Source of the DNA: Candidatus Dormiibacterota bacterium
Lineage (GTDB): Bacteria > Chloroflexota > Dormibacteria > Aeolococcales > Aeolococcaceae
Assembly: GCA_003153505.1 (NCBI GenBank)
Contig: PLZA01000044.1
Location: 62,001-126,000 of the forward strand
Length of the DNA stretch: 64,000 nt
Direction: 5' to 3'
The notes under the pieces are model-generated. The model was given only the letters and a program-made list of their open reading frames with translations. It made no database searches and was not told where the DNA came from. The position numbers were made by a program, and so were the translations under genes. Below are positions 1 to 8,528 of this stretch, one piece after another (within the stretch, counting starts at the first letter, position 1; each line of letters opens with the position of its first letter).

Positions 1-500
1 ACCACGTGCTGGCGCTGCTCACGGCAGAACCGGCGCTCCGTGCCTGCATCGACGAGTCGTTTCCGGTGGGGATGCGGTCAGCGCTCATCGAAGCGGTCGA
101 GGCCGCCTTCCGCCTGGGGCAGGTCTCCAAGGTCGACGAGTTGCTGCAACTGGTGCGAGATAACTTTCGCCCCGGCCGCCAGCCATCGGTTGACGCGCAC
201 ATTCTTCGATGGGAAGCCCGCATTGCCGCGCAGCGGAACGACCATGAGGAGGCTCGGAGCAAGTTCGGCGCCGCGATCGAGGCCTTCACCAGGTTGGGGC
301 GACCGTTCTGGATCGCGGTCACTCGTTGTGAGCTCGGCGAGAGCCTGATTGCGCAGGGACGCGAGCAGGAAGCCGACGAGCTGCTGAACAGCGCCCGCGC
401 AACCTTCGAACAGCTCGGGGCAACGCCATGGCTGCAGCGCGCGCGACTCGCCGTGCGGCGCGTCGGCGCTGTCCTGGAGCCTGCGACGCTCGCTCAGTGA
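1..500 (+). CDS. C-terminal fragment of a TPR-repeat protein
   Basis: Only the C-terminus is present; the reading frame is open at the left edge, so the real start lies outside the window. The visible ~165 residues are almost entirely amphipathic helices with alternating Ala/Leu/Arg positions, arranged as two or three TPR-like hairpins (for example around 'RWEARIAAQRNDHEEA' and 'ELGESLIAQGREQEADELL'). Such tails are typical of bacterial AAA-ATPase/adenylate-cyclase or LuxR-type signalling proteins, but no catalytic domain is visible here, so the function cannot be assigned. It converges on the minus-strand DUF169 gene, 19 bp downstream. Confidence 0.6.
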   Translation, partial: HVLALLTAEPALRACIDESFPVGMRSALIEAVEAAFRLGQVSKVDELLQLVRDNFRPGRQPSVDAHILRWEARIAAQRNDHEEARSKFGAAIEAFTRLGRPFWIAVTRCELGESLIAQGREQEADELLNSARATFEQLGATPWLQRARLAVRRVGAVLEPATLAQ

Positions 501-519
501 CGGCTTCGGCTGCGCGCAG

Positions 520-1257
520 CTAGCGGAAACGCTGCGCGTCGGTGGCGGCGTACCGGGTCACCACCCCGTCGACGTTCGCCGCCTGCTCCACAAGCCCGGT
601 GACCTCCGCGGCCATCGCACCCGGAATGGCGCAGGTCAGTGCGTGCGCACCCATACCGGTACGAGCTCGGCTCAGGGCGCAACCGACGCTTGCCGCGACG
701 CGGCCGCGCTCATGGGCGACCGCGATGATGTGGCACTGGGGCTTGCCCTCGATCCGCAGGTCCGGCATGGCGTCGGTCATCACCATCATCCCCTGCGCGT
801 TGAGGCGCAGCAGGATGACGCTCGGATGCACCGGCGTTTCCGCGAGTGGCCCGTAGCTGATGGACGCAGGACGCGTCGCCACGGCCGGAATCGTGGGGAA
901 CACCTCGGGGCTCACCCAGCCGGATTCGACGAGAGCGCCGACGTCCGCATTGGTGGCCGCTTCCTCGAGACTGAGCAGGCCGTGCGTGTAACTGCCGACG
1001 CTGCAGTTCGCATGGTCGGCTGGAGCCGTGCTGAAGGTGCGCTCGGCGCCGTGCATCCAGAACACGCAGCCGGCCGCGACGCGCCCGGTTCGCCCGTCGG
1101 GCGTCGGCTCCGGCATCGCAGCCTCGAACGCCGGGATGTCAGCGCGTGGCGCGTCGAGGAACGTGATCGCGATGGGCGCCGCAAGGGGGTGCAGCGCGCG
1201 GGTCAGTCTGTCGGCGAGCTGGGGCCACGAGGTGCTGTCGATTGGAGTGCTGGTCAC
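520..1257 (-). CDS. DUF169 family protein
   Basis: The 245-residue soluble protein matches the DUF169 (COG2043) pattern: conserved cysteines around residues 64, 85, 175, 193 and 209, with 'GCVFW', 'HANCSVG' and 'VGCALSRARTGMGA' segments. The family has no established biochemical role; the cysteines suggest a metal, cluster or thiol function (inference). The start is a GTG without a clear ribosome binding site, so it may be slightly off. It is the last gene of a tight minus-strand operon (nfuA, radical SAM, DUF169), 35 bp after the radical SAM gene, suggesting it works with that enzyme. Confidence 0.8.
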   Translation of the reverse strand: MTSTPIDSTSWPQLADRLTRALHPLAAPIAITFLDAPRADIPAFEAAMPEPTPDGRTGRVAAGCVFWMHGAERTFSTAPADHANCSVGSYTHGLLSLEEAATNADVGALVESGWVSPEVFPTIPAVATRPASISYGPLAETPVHPSVILLRLNAQGMMVMTDAMPDLRIEGKPQCHIIAVAHERGRVAASVGCALSRARTGMGAHALTCAIPGAMAAEVTGLVEQAANVDGVVTRYAATDAQRFR

Positions 1258-1292
1258 CGCGCCATCATGCCTGACGGTCGCGCTGTGACCGC

Positions 1293-2693
1293 CTAGCCGC
1301 CGAGCCGGACGCCGGCGCCCGCGAGCTGGGCCGTGGTGGGCTCGGCGCAGCAGAACCAGGGCTCGCTGAGCCGAGGCCGAGCGTGGCGCTCGGGCGGGAG
1401 TGTGGCGCCGGCATCGGGCCAGCGCATTCCCGCGCCGCTTGTCATCTGGGCGGTCAGCCGGCGGATGGCGGCGTGGGTCGACCTCGGCGCCACCCCGGCA
1501 TCGGCGTCTGCCGCTACCAGTGCGGCAATCTGTGCCTGGAGGCGGTCCATCCGCGGGTCAGGATGCTGCCAGAGATGGCTGAAACCTTCGGGATCGTAGC
1601 CGTGCACATGCTCGCGCATCTCAGGCAGGGCGAGCAGCAGTGATCCGGGAGGCACCAGGAGGCGGATGCTCAGCTGCACCGGGTCGACGCTGTCGATGAG
1701 GTCGTTGGTGGCGATCATGTCGAGCAGATCGATCTGATCGCGGAGCGTGCTCCAGGGCGTGAACGGCAGGAGCGAGGGTCGCAGCTCGACCCCGAGTGAG
1801 CGGCAGATGCGCAGGGCGGCGAGAACGTCATCGGCCGTGTGTCCCTTGTCGAGGAGTTCGAGCACCCGCGCACTCGTCGACTCCACAGCTGAGACGATGA
1901 AGAGCAGGCCGAGCTCTCGGAGCTCGGCGATCACCCCGGCGTGCTCGAGGATGTGCTCCACCTTGGTGGTGACGTCGAAGGTGAGCTCGGGGCAGCGCTC
2001 ATGGACTGCGCGGACGACGCCCAGCGCGTGCGGCACCGCGTTGAGAAAATCCGGATCGCCGAAGGTGAGGTGGCGCATCCCCTCGTTCCAGAGCCGGGCG
2101 ACATCCTCGACGAGCACCTCGCGTTGCCAGACGCGCATCCGCCCGCCATACACCGCGGGAACAGGGCAGTGGCGGCAGCGGTGCACGCAGCCACGCGTCG
2201 CCTCAACGTAGCCGGTCAGGCGCTCCTCGCCGTCCGAGCGAAGCCGTGTGTAGCGATCGAGGGGCGGCAGCAGATCGCGGGCGGGCAGCGGGAAGCGAAG
2301 CCGATCGAGCACGATCGACCGAGGCTCTGGAGTGCCGTCCGCGATCCTGACCAGCGCCTGCTCATACTCGCCCCCGATCAGCGCGTCGACGAGACCCGCT
2401 TCGAGCGCCGGGCCGCAGAGCGGGGCGTAGAGGCCGAAGAGCACGAGGCGCACGTTGGCCCCCCGGCGAGCGCGAATCGCGCGAGCCACGGGAACGGCCA
2501 TGCGCATCGCGGTGTGCATGGGGACCGCGATCGCCACCAGTTCAGCATCGTCGAGATTCGCCTCGGCGAGCGATTGCACGGAAAGGTCCACGGCACTGAC
2601 GTGATGACCACCTTCGCGCAGGAAGGCACCCGCGGAGGCAACATGCAGCGGCTGGTGGCCGAGTTCGTAACAGGAGACCAGGAGCACCCTCAT
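1293..2693 (-). CDS. B12-binding radical SAM protein with CCAEP tail
   Basis: This 466-residue protein starts with a cobalamin-binding-like Rossmann region (residues ~1-125) followed by a radical SAM domain. The [4Fe-4S]/SAM motif is C169-x3-C173-x2-C176 ('CVHRCRHC'). Near the C-terminus the sequence reads C448-C-A-E-P, the signature I associate with a radical SAM family whose members carry CUAEP (selenocysteine) or CCAEP tails; this member is the cysteine form. No substrate is known. The gene sits 52 bp downstream of nfuA, an Fe-S cluster carrier, and 35 bp upstream of the DUF169 gene, so the three are probably co-transcribed. NfuA may help supply or repair its cluster (inference). Confidence 0.88.
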   Translation of the reverse strand: MRVLLVSCYELGHQPLHVASAGAFLREGGHHVSAVDLSVQSLAEANLDDAELVAIAVPMHTAMRMAVPVARAIRARRGANVRLVLFGLYAPLCGPALEAGLVDALIGGEYEQALVRIADGTPEPRSIVLDRLRFPLPARDLLPPLDRYTRLRSDGEERLTGYVEATRGCVHRCRHCPVPAVYGGRMRVWQREVLVEDVARLWNEGMRHLTFGDPDFLNAVPHALGVVRAVHERCPELTFDVTTKVEHILEHAGVIAELRELGLLFIVSAVESTSARVLELLDKGHTADDVLAALRICRSLGVELRPSLLPFTPWSTLRDQIDLLDMIATNDLIDSVDPVQLSIRLLVPPGSLLLALPEMREHVHGYDPEGFSHLWQHPDPRMDRLQAQIAALVAADADAGVAPRSTHAAIRRLTAQMTSGAGMRWPDAGATLPPERHARPRLSEPWFCCAEPTTAQLAGAGVRLGG

Positions 2694-2745
2694 GAACCGC
2701 GGCTCCGCACCCCTGCGGGCATCGAACCGTGCGGCCGAAGGCGGG

Positions 2746-3330
2746 CTATTTCTTGGCCGCCTGGTAATACGGGTTGGTGCCCTCGGCGTGATTGGTTGAG
2801 TCGATGACCTCGCTGATATCGAGGAAACGTTCGAGGAGCGCCACCCGCACGCCCTGACCCAGGGTCACATCGGCCATCCCACAGCCCTGACAAGCTCCGC
2901 CCATGTGGATGTAGGCCTTGCCGTCGGCGACATCGAGCAGGTCGATGTGTCCACCGTGTCCGGCCACCATGGGATTGATCTCCGCATCAAGAAACGACTG
3001 CACCCGCTCGGCCACAGGGTCCAGCCAGAGCGGGTTGGGATTCTGCACCGTCAGGGCGCCGCTCGGGCGGTCGAAATCGAGCGTGACGCCATCGAGGTAC
3101 GGGGCGCTGGCCGGCGGCGTGTGGAACGTGACGCCCTGCGAACCGTCGACCATCAGGTCGCCGTCGCGCTCCTGCCCGGCGAAGACGAGCGCCAGGTCGT
3201 AGACGAACTCGCCGTTCGACCGCCCGGTGATCGCGATCCGGACGCCCGCGTCGGGCTGCTTTCGATTGGCCCGGACCTGCTCGATCCGAATGAGCGCTGC
3301 GTCGGTCGCGCGAATCGTGGGTTGCTTCAT
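2746..3330 (-). CDS. nfuA: NfuA-type Fe-S cluster carrier protein
   Basis: The 194 residues have the two-domain layout of NfuA: an N-terminal degenerate HesB/IscA-like domain (~1-95) and a C-terminal NifU-like domain with the cluster-binding C147-x2-C150 motif ('CQGC'). E. coli NfuA is 191 residues, so the length is right. NfuA delivers [4Fe-4S] clusters to apo-proteins and protects them under oxidative stress. It is the first gene of a minus-strand operon with a radical SAM enzyme and a DUF169 protein, and is divergent from the pterin dehydratase gene. Confidence 0.9.
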   Translation of the reverse strand: MKQPTIRATDAALIRIEQVRANRKQPDAGVRIAITGRSNGEFVYDLALVFAGQERDGDLMVDGSQGVTFHTPPASAPYLDGVTLDFDRPSGALTVQNPNPLWLDPVAERVQSFLDAEINPMVAGHGGHIDLLDVADGKAYIHMGGACQGCGMADVTLGQGVRVALLERFLDISEVIDSTNHAEGTNPYYQAAKK

Positions 3331-3389
3331 GTGTCCCCGTCATGATGGCACCGGCGGCCGAGATGGGCGCACGTGCGGAGGTGGCGAAC

Positions 3390-3701
3390 ATGCCCGAGTC
3401 AGCACCAGGTCAGGGAGGACTTGCAGCTCATGTGGTCCTCGAGCGGTTGGCGACCATCCCCGACTGGACGCTCGACGACGGCAAGCTGCGCAGGTCGTAT
3501 GCGTTCGCGAATTTCGTCGCGGCGGTCCGGTTTGTTGACCGGCTGACCAGGGTGGCCGAGGCGCAGCAGCACCATCCCGACGTGTGCATCCAGTGGGGAA
3601 GGGTCACGCTGCACCTTTGGAGTCACGACGTCGGCGGGATCACGGCGCGCGATTTCCGGCTCGCATCTGCCATCGAGGCCCTCGTCGCCTCCGAGGACTG
3701 A
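3390..3701 (+). CDS. 4a-hydroxytetrahydrobiopterin dehydratase (PCD/DCoH)
   Basis: A small protein of 103 residues with the PCD signature 'EAQQHHPDV' and the downstream 'VTLHLWSHDVGGIT' strand, where the two histidines and a later histidine form the active site. It dehydrates 4a-hydroxy-pterins to recycle tetrahydrobiopterin, or acts in molybdopterin metabolism in some bacteria. I chose the ATG at 3390 because a GGAGG lies ~9 nt upstream and the length is typical; an upstream in-frame ATG at 3342 would add 16 residues. No aromatic amino acid hydroxylase is nearby. Confidence 0.88.
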   Translation: MPESAPGQGGLAAHVVLERLATIPDWTLDDGKLRRSYAFANFVAAVRFVDRLTRVAEAQQHHPDVCIQWGRVTLHLWSHDVGGITARDFRLASAIEALVASED

Positions 3702-3735
3702 CAGCCGCGTCAGCTTCTCCTTTCGTTCGCCGCCA

Positions 3736-5208
3736 TCACGGCAGGCCATACGGGAAGCCGTTGCGCACGTAGAAGAGCAGTGTCCCGCTGCGGATCAGCC
3801 GGAAGTTCGCCGTCACGTAGTCGCGCAGCCTCGTGTCGGGTGGGATGTCCCAATCCGCAAACGGCGTGCTGGTCAGCAGGTAGTCCGCCTGCTCGACCAT
3901 GCCGGTCCAGAGGCGCAGCGCCCCCGCAGACCCGTATCCGTACGAGAGCGTCGCCCCCTCCGGATCGATGAGAGCGTTGCAGTGACCGTTGCTCGCCACG
4001 AATCGATTGGTGGTTACCAGCTTGGACGGTGCGTCGGAAAGCGTGCATCCACCCGCCGGAATCACCGCGTCCACGACGCTGGCAATGTCGGACGTCGCCG
4101 ACCCACTGATCGCAAACACCTGATGTGTGAACAGGATCGCGACCGCCGCCGCAGCGACGATCACGGCGATGCGCTCGGATCGGCCTTCGACGAGGCGTGC
4201 AACGGAGATGCCCAGGAGCAGACCGAGGAAGGGCGCGACGAACGCCGTGTAGTTGGCAAAGTAGTAGCTGGGGCCGAGCTGCGCGATCGCCGCGAGCACG
4301 GTGGCGGCGATCGCGAACCACTCAAGCGTCGATGGCCGTCGTCGTCGCACCAGGAACGCCGCCACCACGACCGCCGCAAGCACCAGCGTTGCGATGATCG
4401 CCACAGACGTGCCCCCGAAGGCGGACGTGCCCGTGATGTCTCCGAGCCGGACCGGGATCGACACGCGGTTGCCTGACGGAATGCTGCTCAACGGCGTGAT
4501 CAACACGTCGCGGATGAAAGCGCCCGGCGCGAGGAGAAAGAAGGGAAGCGTCGGCACGCCGAATCCGGCGATGACACCTCCTATGAACGGAAGGAATCGG
4601 TGGCGAACATCCGAAAGGGAGAGCACCGCCAGCACGACGACGGGCACGATCGCCGGGGCCTTGACGGACCCGGCGATGCCGAAGGCGACGCCACCCGCAA
4701 ACACGCGACGGAGCGATACGGCGACGGAGTCAGCCTCGAACATCAGCGCCAGTCCGGCCAGGCAGAAGAAGGCGACGACCGATTCGAGCAGCCCGCTGCG
4801 CAGTGCGTACAGCGCGGCCGGATACAACGCCATGACTCCGCAGGCGACGACAACGGCGACGCGGCCATGCGCGCGCACCACCTTGCCCATGAGGAGGACG
4901 CTCCCCGCCGAGAGCAGCGGGGTACAGAGCCTGAGGAGCGCCAGCGCATCCCGCGTGCCGATCCACTCCGAGAGCAGTGCCAACGGCGTGGCCAGGAGTG
5001 GGAATCCTGGCGGTTGGACCAGGTCGAAGTCACGGTATGGCAGCGCTCCATGAACCAGGCGGATCGAGCCGCCGAGCCAGGCCGCGATGTCCGGAGTGAT
5101 GCCGAAGAGAAACCCCGGGCGAGTCAGCTGATACGACGTGATAACGGCTGCGAGCACGGCGATGACCCAGATGACACCCGTGGTGCTCGGACCGACTTCA
5201 CGTTTCAT
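3736..5208 (-). CDS. Polytopic membrane protein, ArnT/PMT-like glycosyltransferase
   Basis: The 490-residue product has about ten to twelve hydrophobic segments. After the first membrane segment comes an extracytoplasmic loop with acidic residues ('TPDIAAW', later 'ALPYRDFDLVQPPGFPLL'), the pattern of GT-C fold glycosyltransferases (GT39/GT83/DUF2029 types) that use polyprenyl-phosphate sugars. The C-terminal ~100 residues form a soluble periplasmic domain. The start at 5208 (MKREVG) is preferred over a longer in-frame upstream ORF that lacks typical coding features. Donor and acceptor are unknown. Confidence 0.7.
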   Translation of the reverse strand: MKREVGPSTTGVIWVIAVLAAVITSYQLTRPGFLFGITPDIAAWLGGSIRLVHGALPYRDFDLVQPPGFPLLATPLALLSEWIGTRDALALLRLCTPLLSAGSVLLMGKVVRAHGRVAVVVACGVMALYPAALYALRSGLLESVVAFFCLAGLALMFEADSVAVSLRRVFAGGVAFGIAGSVKAPAIVPVVVLAVLSLSDVRHRFLPFIGGVIAGFGVPTLPFFLLAPGAFIRDVLITPLSSIPSGNRVSIPVRLGDITGTSAFGGTSVAIIATLVLAAVVVAAFLVRRRRPSTLEWFAIAATVLAAIAQLGPSYYFANYTAFVAPFLGLLLGISVARLVEGRSERIAVIVAAAAVAILFTHQVFAISGSATSDIASVVDAVIPAGGCTLSDAPSKLVTTNRFVASNGHCNALIDPEGATLSYGYGSAGALRLWTGMVEQADYLLTSTPFADWDIPPDTRLRDYVTANFRLIRSGTLLFYVRNGFPYGLP

Positions 5209-5232
5209 GCACACCCCGAACCCGACTGCTGG

Positions 5233-5251
5233 GCCGGATTGTGCATCCGGC
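5233..5251. repeat. Inverted repeat upstream of the glycosyltransferase-like gene
   Basis: GCCGGAT - TGTGC - ATCCGGC is a perfect 7-bp inverted repeat with a 5-nt centre, 25-43 nt upstream of the start at 5208. It may be an operator or a 5'-UTR hairpin; no matching regulator gene adjoins it. Confidence 0.4.
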
Positions 5252-5368
5252 GCCGTGTGTCGAGAATAAGGGGGCGGCGTCCGGAGCGCGCCTTTCGGCG
5301 CCACCGACCGAAGTTTTGCCCGGCTCGTCGCTGGGCTGGCAGCCGCGTTTGCGGGGTGGGGCAACGGC

Positions 5369-5384
5369 CTACCGGCGCCGGTAG
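5369..5384 (-). terminator. Perfect 16-bp palindrome after the NAPRTase-GNAT gene
   Basis: CTACCGGCGCCGGTAG directly follows the stop codon of the minus-strand nicotinate phosphoribosyltransferase gene. It can fold as a 6-bp stem with a GCGC loop. There is no U-tract, so it is a weak intrinsic terminator candidate or a protein-binding palindrome. Confidence 0.35.
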
Positions 5385-7388
5385 TCAGTCCGGAGGGGCC
5401 TGCGCCACAGACACCAGATCGAGTTCATGACGGGCCAGCAGGCGCAGCGCCGAAATGAGCGGCGTGTCGGCCGCCTGCTGCTGTGCCGCGTCGAGCGGGA
5501 TGTCGAGTCTCGCCACGCCCGTGGAGCTGTGACGCACGCTCGCACCCAGGCTGCGGGCGAGGCGGAGGACGTCTTCGTTGTCCCACTGAACATAGCCGCA
5601 GAACCGGTCGATGCCGTTCTCCACGGCGCTCAGCGCGAGCGCCTCGAGCAGCACCGTCGCGATGCCGCGGTGCTGGTATTCGTCGATGACGGTCACGGCA
5701 GCCTCGGCGCAGGCGGGTTCGTCGGTGAGCCGGATGTAGCGGGCAATCGCCACCCCGGGATGTTCCGCGGAGTCGACGTCCCAGGCCCCCAGCGCCATGT
5801 GATTCGTGTAGTCGATGGTGGTGAGATAGCGCAGCATCGAGTCGCTGAGCGACACGGGCGGGTTGAAGAAACGCCGCACCCGCGACTCGGTGGAGAGACG
5901 CTCGAAGCCGCGCACGATCGCATCCTTGTCCGCAGTCACGATCGGGCGGATGCGAATCCTGCCGCCGTCGGCGAGCGCGACCTCAGTGGTGCACGCGGCG
6001 ATGCGCGGATCGTCAACGCTCGCGATGCCGGTCGCCTCGAGTTGGACCGGCTGTGACCGCCGGCTGACCCGCGCGACGCAGGCCTCAAGAAGCCGCTGGA
6101 GCTGCTCCGAGACGACCACTGGCATCGGTTCCGGCTGGCGGATTCGCCGAGCCGTCTCCGGCAGGGATTCGACGTCCGCCGTGAGCCTGTCTCGCAGCGT
6201 ATCGAGCGATTCGCGCGCCATGAGCCGCTCGCCGCCGAGCATCACCTGCACGAGCAACGGCTCGCGTCCGGCGATCTCCTCCTCCCGAATTCCCAGGACG
6301 TCCGCACCGCGACTCAGATTCCGAAATACCTGTTTCGGGCCGGGCAGGCTGCTCTTTCCGGCCGATAGCTTCAGGACCGGCCTGCCCGCATAGGCGACCA
6401 GCTTATACGCGCTCTCCAGTGACGGAGCGTCGGCCGAAACGGCAATACTGGTGCCAATCCCGAAGGCGTTGATCGGTGCCCCGCTCTGGATCAGCCCGTC
6501 GATGGCGTATTCGTCGAGGCCGCCGCTCGCGACGATCTGCGCGCCGGGGCACCCCGCGTCGTCAAGTTGCTGCCGGACGGCGCGCGCAAGGGTACCGAGG
6601 TCGCCGCTGTCGAGGCGCACGGAGAAGGCATCACCGATGCCCCGCTCGCTCGCGGCGAGGATTGCCGCTGCAACCCCCTGTTCGACGTCGTAGGTGTCGA
6701 CGAGAAATGTCGGGTGGTCGGGGAAGTCATCGGCGAACGCTCGAAACGCCTCGTACTCGTGCTCAAAGGCCTCGATGTAGGAGTGCGCCATCGTGCCCGA
6801 GGTCGCCAGGCCATACCGCTGCGCGGCCGCGACGTTGCTGGTTGCCGCGAAGCCGGCGACCGCCGACACTCGTGCCAATGCCATTGCGGCGTCGGTGCCG
6901 TGGCTCCGCCGGAAGCCGAAGTCGATCAGCGCGCGCCCCCGGCTCGCGATCTCGCAACGAGCCGCTTTGCTGGCGATCGCAGTCTGGAACGTCACCTGGT
7001 TCAGCAGGTGGGTTTCGACCACCTGAGCTTCGGCAATCGGTGCCGTGACCTCCAGAATCGGCTCGTTTTCGAACACGATTCGGCCCTCCGGCACCGCCCA
7101 GACGTCCCCGGTGAAGCGCAGCCGGGCGAGGGCGCGCCCGTCGGCCGGGGTGAGGCCCTCAATCTCCGTCAGGTAGCTGCGCGCACCGCGCTCCGCGCCG
7201 AAGCCATCGAGGAAGCTCAGACAGTCCTCGAGGCCGGCGGCGACCAGGAAGCCACGCTCCGGCGGCAGATGGCGCACGAAGAGGCTGAACGTGGCCAGCC
7301 CCTCCATGCCCCGACGCAGGTAGCTCGCGGCCATGCGCAACTCATACGCGTCGGTGAGGAGGAGCCCGCCGGCTCTTTTCAATGCCAT
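5385..7388 (-). CDS. pncB: Nicotinate phosphoribosyltransferase fused to a GNAT domain
   Basis: Residues 1 to ~440 are a nicotinate phosphoribosyltransferase: 'LLLTDAYEL' at the start, and 'SGTMAHS' (198-203), whose H202 corresponds to the autophosphorylated histidine of PncB. This enzyme makes NaMN from nicotinate, PRPP and ATP in NAD salvage. Residues ~470-645 form a GNAT acetyltransferase-like domain with the acetyl-CoA loop 'QHRGIAT'. NAPRTases alone are about 400-490 residues, so the extra ~200 residues make this a fusion within one continuous frame. The GNAT part resembles those attached to other enzymes as acyl-CoA-responsive modules, suggesting lysine acetylation or allosteric control of NAD salvage (inference). 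Confidence 0.9.
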   Translation of the reverse strand: MALKRAGGLLLTDAYELRMAASYLRRGMEGLATFSLFVRHLPPERGFLVAAGLEDCLSFLDGFGAERGARSYLTEIEGLTPADGRALARLRFTGDVWAVPEGRIVFENEPILEVTAPIAEAQVVETHLLNQVTFQTAIASKAARCEIASRGRALIDFGFRRSHGTDAAMALARVSAVAGFAATSNVAAAQRYGLATSGTMAHSYIEAFEHEYEAFRAFADDFPDHPTFLVDTYDVEQGVAAAILAASERGIGDAFSVRLDSGDLGTLARAVRQQLDDAGCPGAQIVASGGLDEYAIDGLIQSGAPINAFGIGTSIAVSADAPSLESAYKLVAYAGRPVLKLSAGKSSLPGPKQVFRNLSRGADVLGIREEEIAGREPLLVQVMLGGERLMARESLDTLRDRLTADVESLPETARRIRQPEPMPVVVSEQLQRLLEACVARVSRRSQPVQLEATGIASVDDPRIAACTTEVALADGGRIRIRPIVTADKDAIVRGFERLSTESRVRRFFNPPVSLSDSMLRYLTTIDYTNHMALGAWDVDSAEHPGVAIARYIRLTDEPACAEAAVTVIDEYQHRGIATVLLEALALSAVENGIDRFCGYVQWDNEDVLRLARSLGASVRHSSTGVARLDIPLDAAQQQAADTPLISALRLLARHELDLVSVAQAPPD

Positions 7389-7697
7389 CTGAGCGTTTTC
7401 CCTACCCAGGCAAGCGCCCCGCGAGGTGCCCCGATCTCCAGGAGGTCGCGGGTACCGCGATCACGGGGCATCGCCAGGGCGATCTGAAGCGCGAGAATAC
7501 TGTCATCGTGCGGTTTTGGACCGCGCGTGACCACTGCTGAATGTCCTCCGTTTCGTGCCGAACGTCCCGTGACATCGCACCGCTCGATCGTCGCGCGGCC
7601 GGGCCAGGAGAGACAGGAGGAGCGGCGAATCGATGATTCGCGGGACCCTCAGCCGTCTATCAGAGTGAGATCGTCGGCTGCTATCTGGAGGGACGTC
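7389..7697. other. Divergent intergenic region
   Basis: This separates pncB-GNAT (minus) from the alpha/beta hydrolase (plus) and must hold both promoters. An extended -10-like GAGAATACT occurs at about 7492-7500, but I see no convincing -35 partner. A CTGGAGGG ribosome binding site precedes the hydrolase ATG at 7698. No gene is visible. Confidence 0.5.
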
Positions 7698-8495
7698 ATG
7701 CCACACCCCGTGACCACCGGGTACGTCCCGGTCAACGGAGTGGACCTGTACTGGGAAAGCCGCGGGAGCGGGGGGACCCCGGTCGTTGTGGTCCACGGTG
7801 GATTCGGAATGGCGAGCATGTTCGGTGGCCTGCTCGACGAGCTGGCCGCGGATCGGCGCGTGATCGCGATCGAGCTCCAAGGGCATGGGCACACCCGGGA
7901 CATCGACCGCCCGTTCAGCTACGAGGCATTCGGCGACGACATCGCGGGCGTGATCGACGGGCTCGGACTCGGCTCCGCCGACCTGCTCGGGTACTCACTC
8001 GGTGGTGGGGCGTGCCTCCGTTGTGCGATCCAGCATCCCGGCCGGGTCCGACGGCTCGCGCTGGTGTCAGCCCCTTGCCGTCGCGACGGCTGGTTCGCCG
8101 AGATCCGGATGGGGTTCGATCAGATGAACAGCACCTCGCACGAGATGCTGCTGCAGTCCCCGATGTACACGGCGTGGCGCGCTGTCGCGCCCGACCGTGA
8201 CGCGTTTCCCACGTTGATCGACAAGACTGGCGATCTGCAGCGCAAACCGTACGATTGGACCGACGAGGTCAGCAGGATGACGATGCCGACGCTCCTGGTC
8301 TACGCGGACGCGGACAGCGTGCCTCCGGCACATGCCGCGGAGTTCTTTGCTCTCCTGGGCGGCGGCCTCAGAGACGCCGGCTGGGACGGGTCGTCGATGA
8401 CCCCGATGCGCCTGGCGATCCTGCCCGGGCTCACGCACTACAACATCTTTTCGGCACCCCAACTCGTGGCGGTCGTCTCCCCATTCATCTCGTGA
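7698..8495 (+). CDS. Alpha/beta hydrolase
   Basis: A 265-residue classical alpha/beta-hydrolase: oxyanion 'HGG' (33-35), nucleophile elbow G-Y-S100-L-G-G, acid in 'YADAD' and catalytic histidine in 'LPGLTHYN'. The ATG at 7698 follows a strong GGAGGG; a longer upstream frame exists but lacks an RBS. The substrate cannot be told from sequence; esters or C-C bonds are both possible. A GNAT gene follows 33 bp downstream on the same strand. Confidence 0.9.
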   Translation: MPHPVTTGYVPVNGVDLYWESRGSGGTPVVVVHGGFGMASMFGGLLDELAADRRVIAIELQGHGHTRDIDRPFSYEAFGDDIAGVIDGLGLGSADLLGYSLGGGACLRCAIQHPGRVRRLALVSAPCRRDGWFAEIRMGFDQMNSTSHEMLLQSPMYTAWRAVAPDRDAFPTLIDKTGDLQRKPYDWTDEVSRMTMPTLLVYADADSVPPAHAAEFFALLGGGLRDAGWDGSSMTPMRLAILPGLTHYNIFSAPQLVAVVSPFIS

Positions 8496-8528
8496 TCGGA
8501 CGGGCGCAACCACGCTAGCCTCAGCAAC

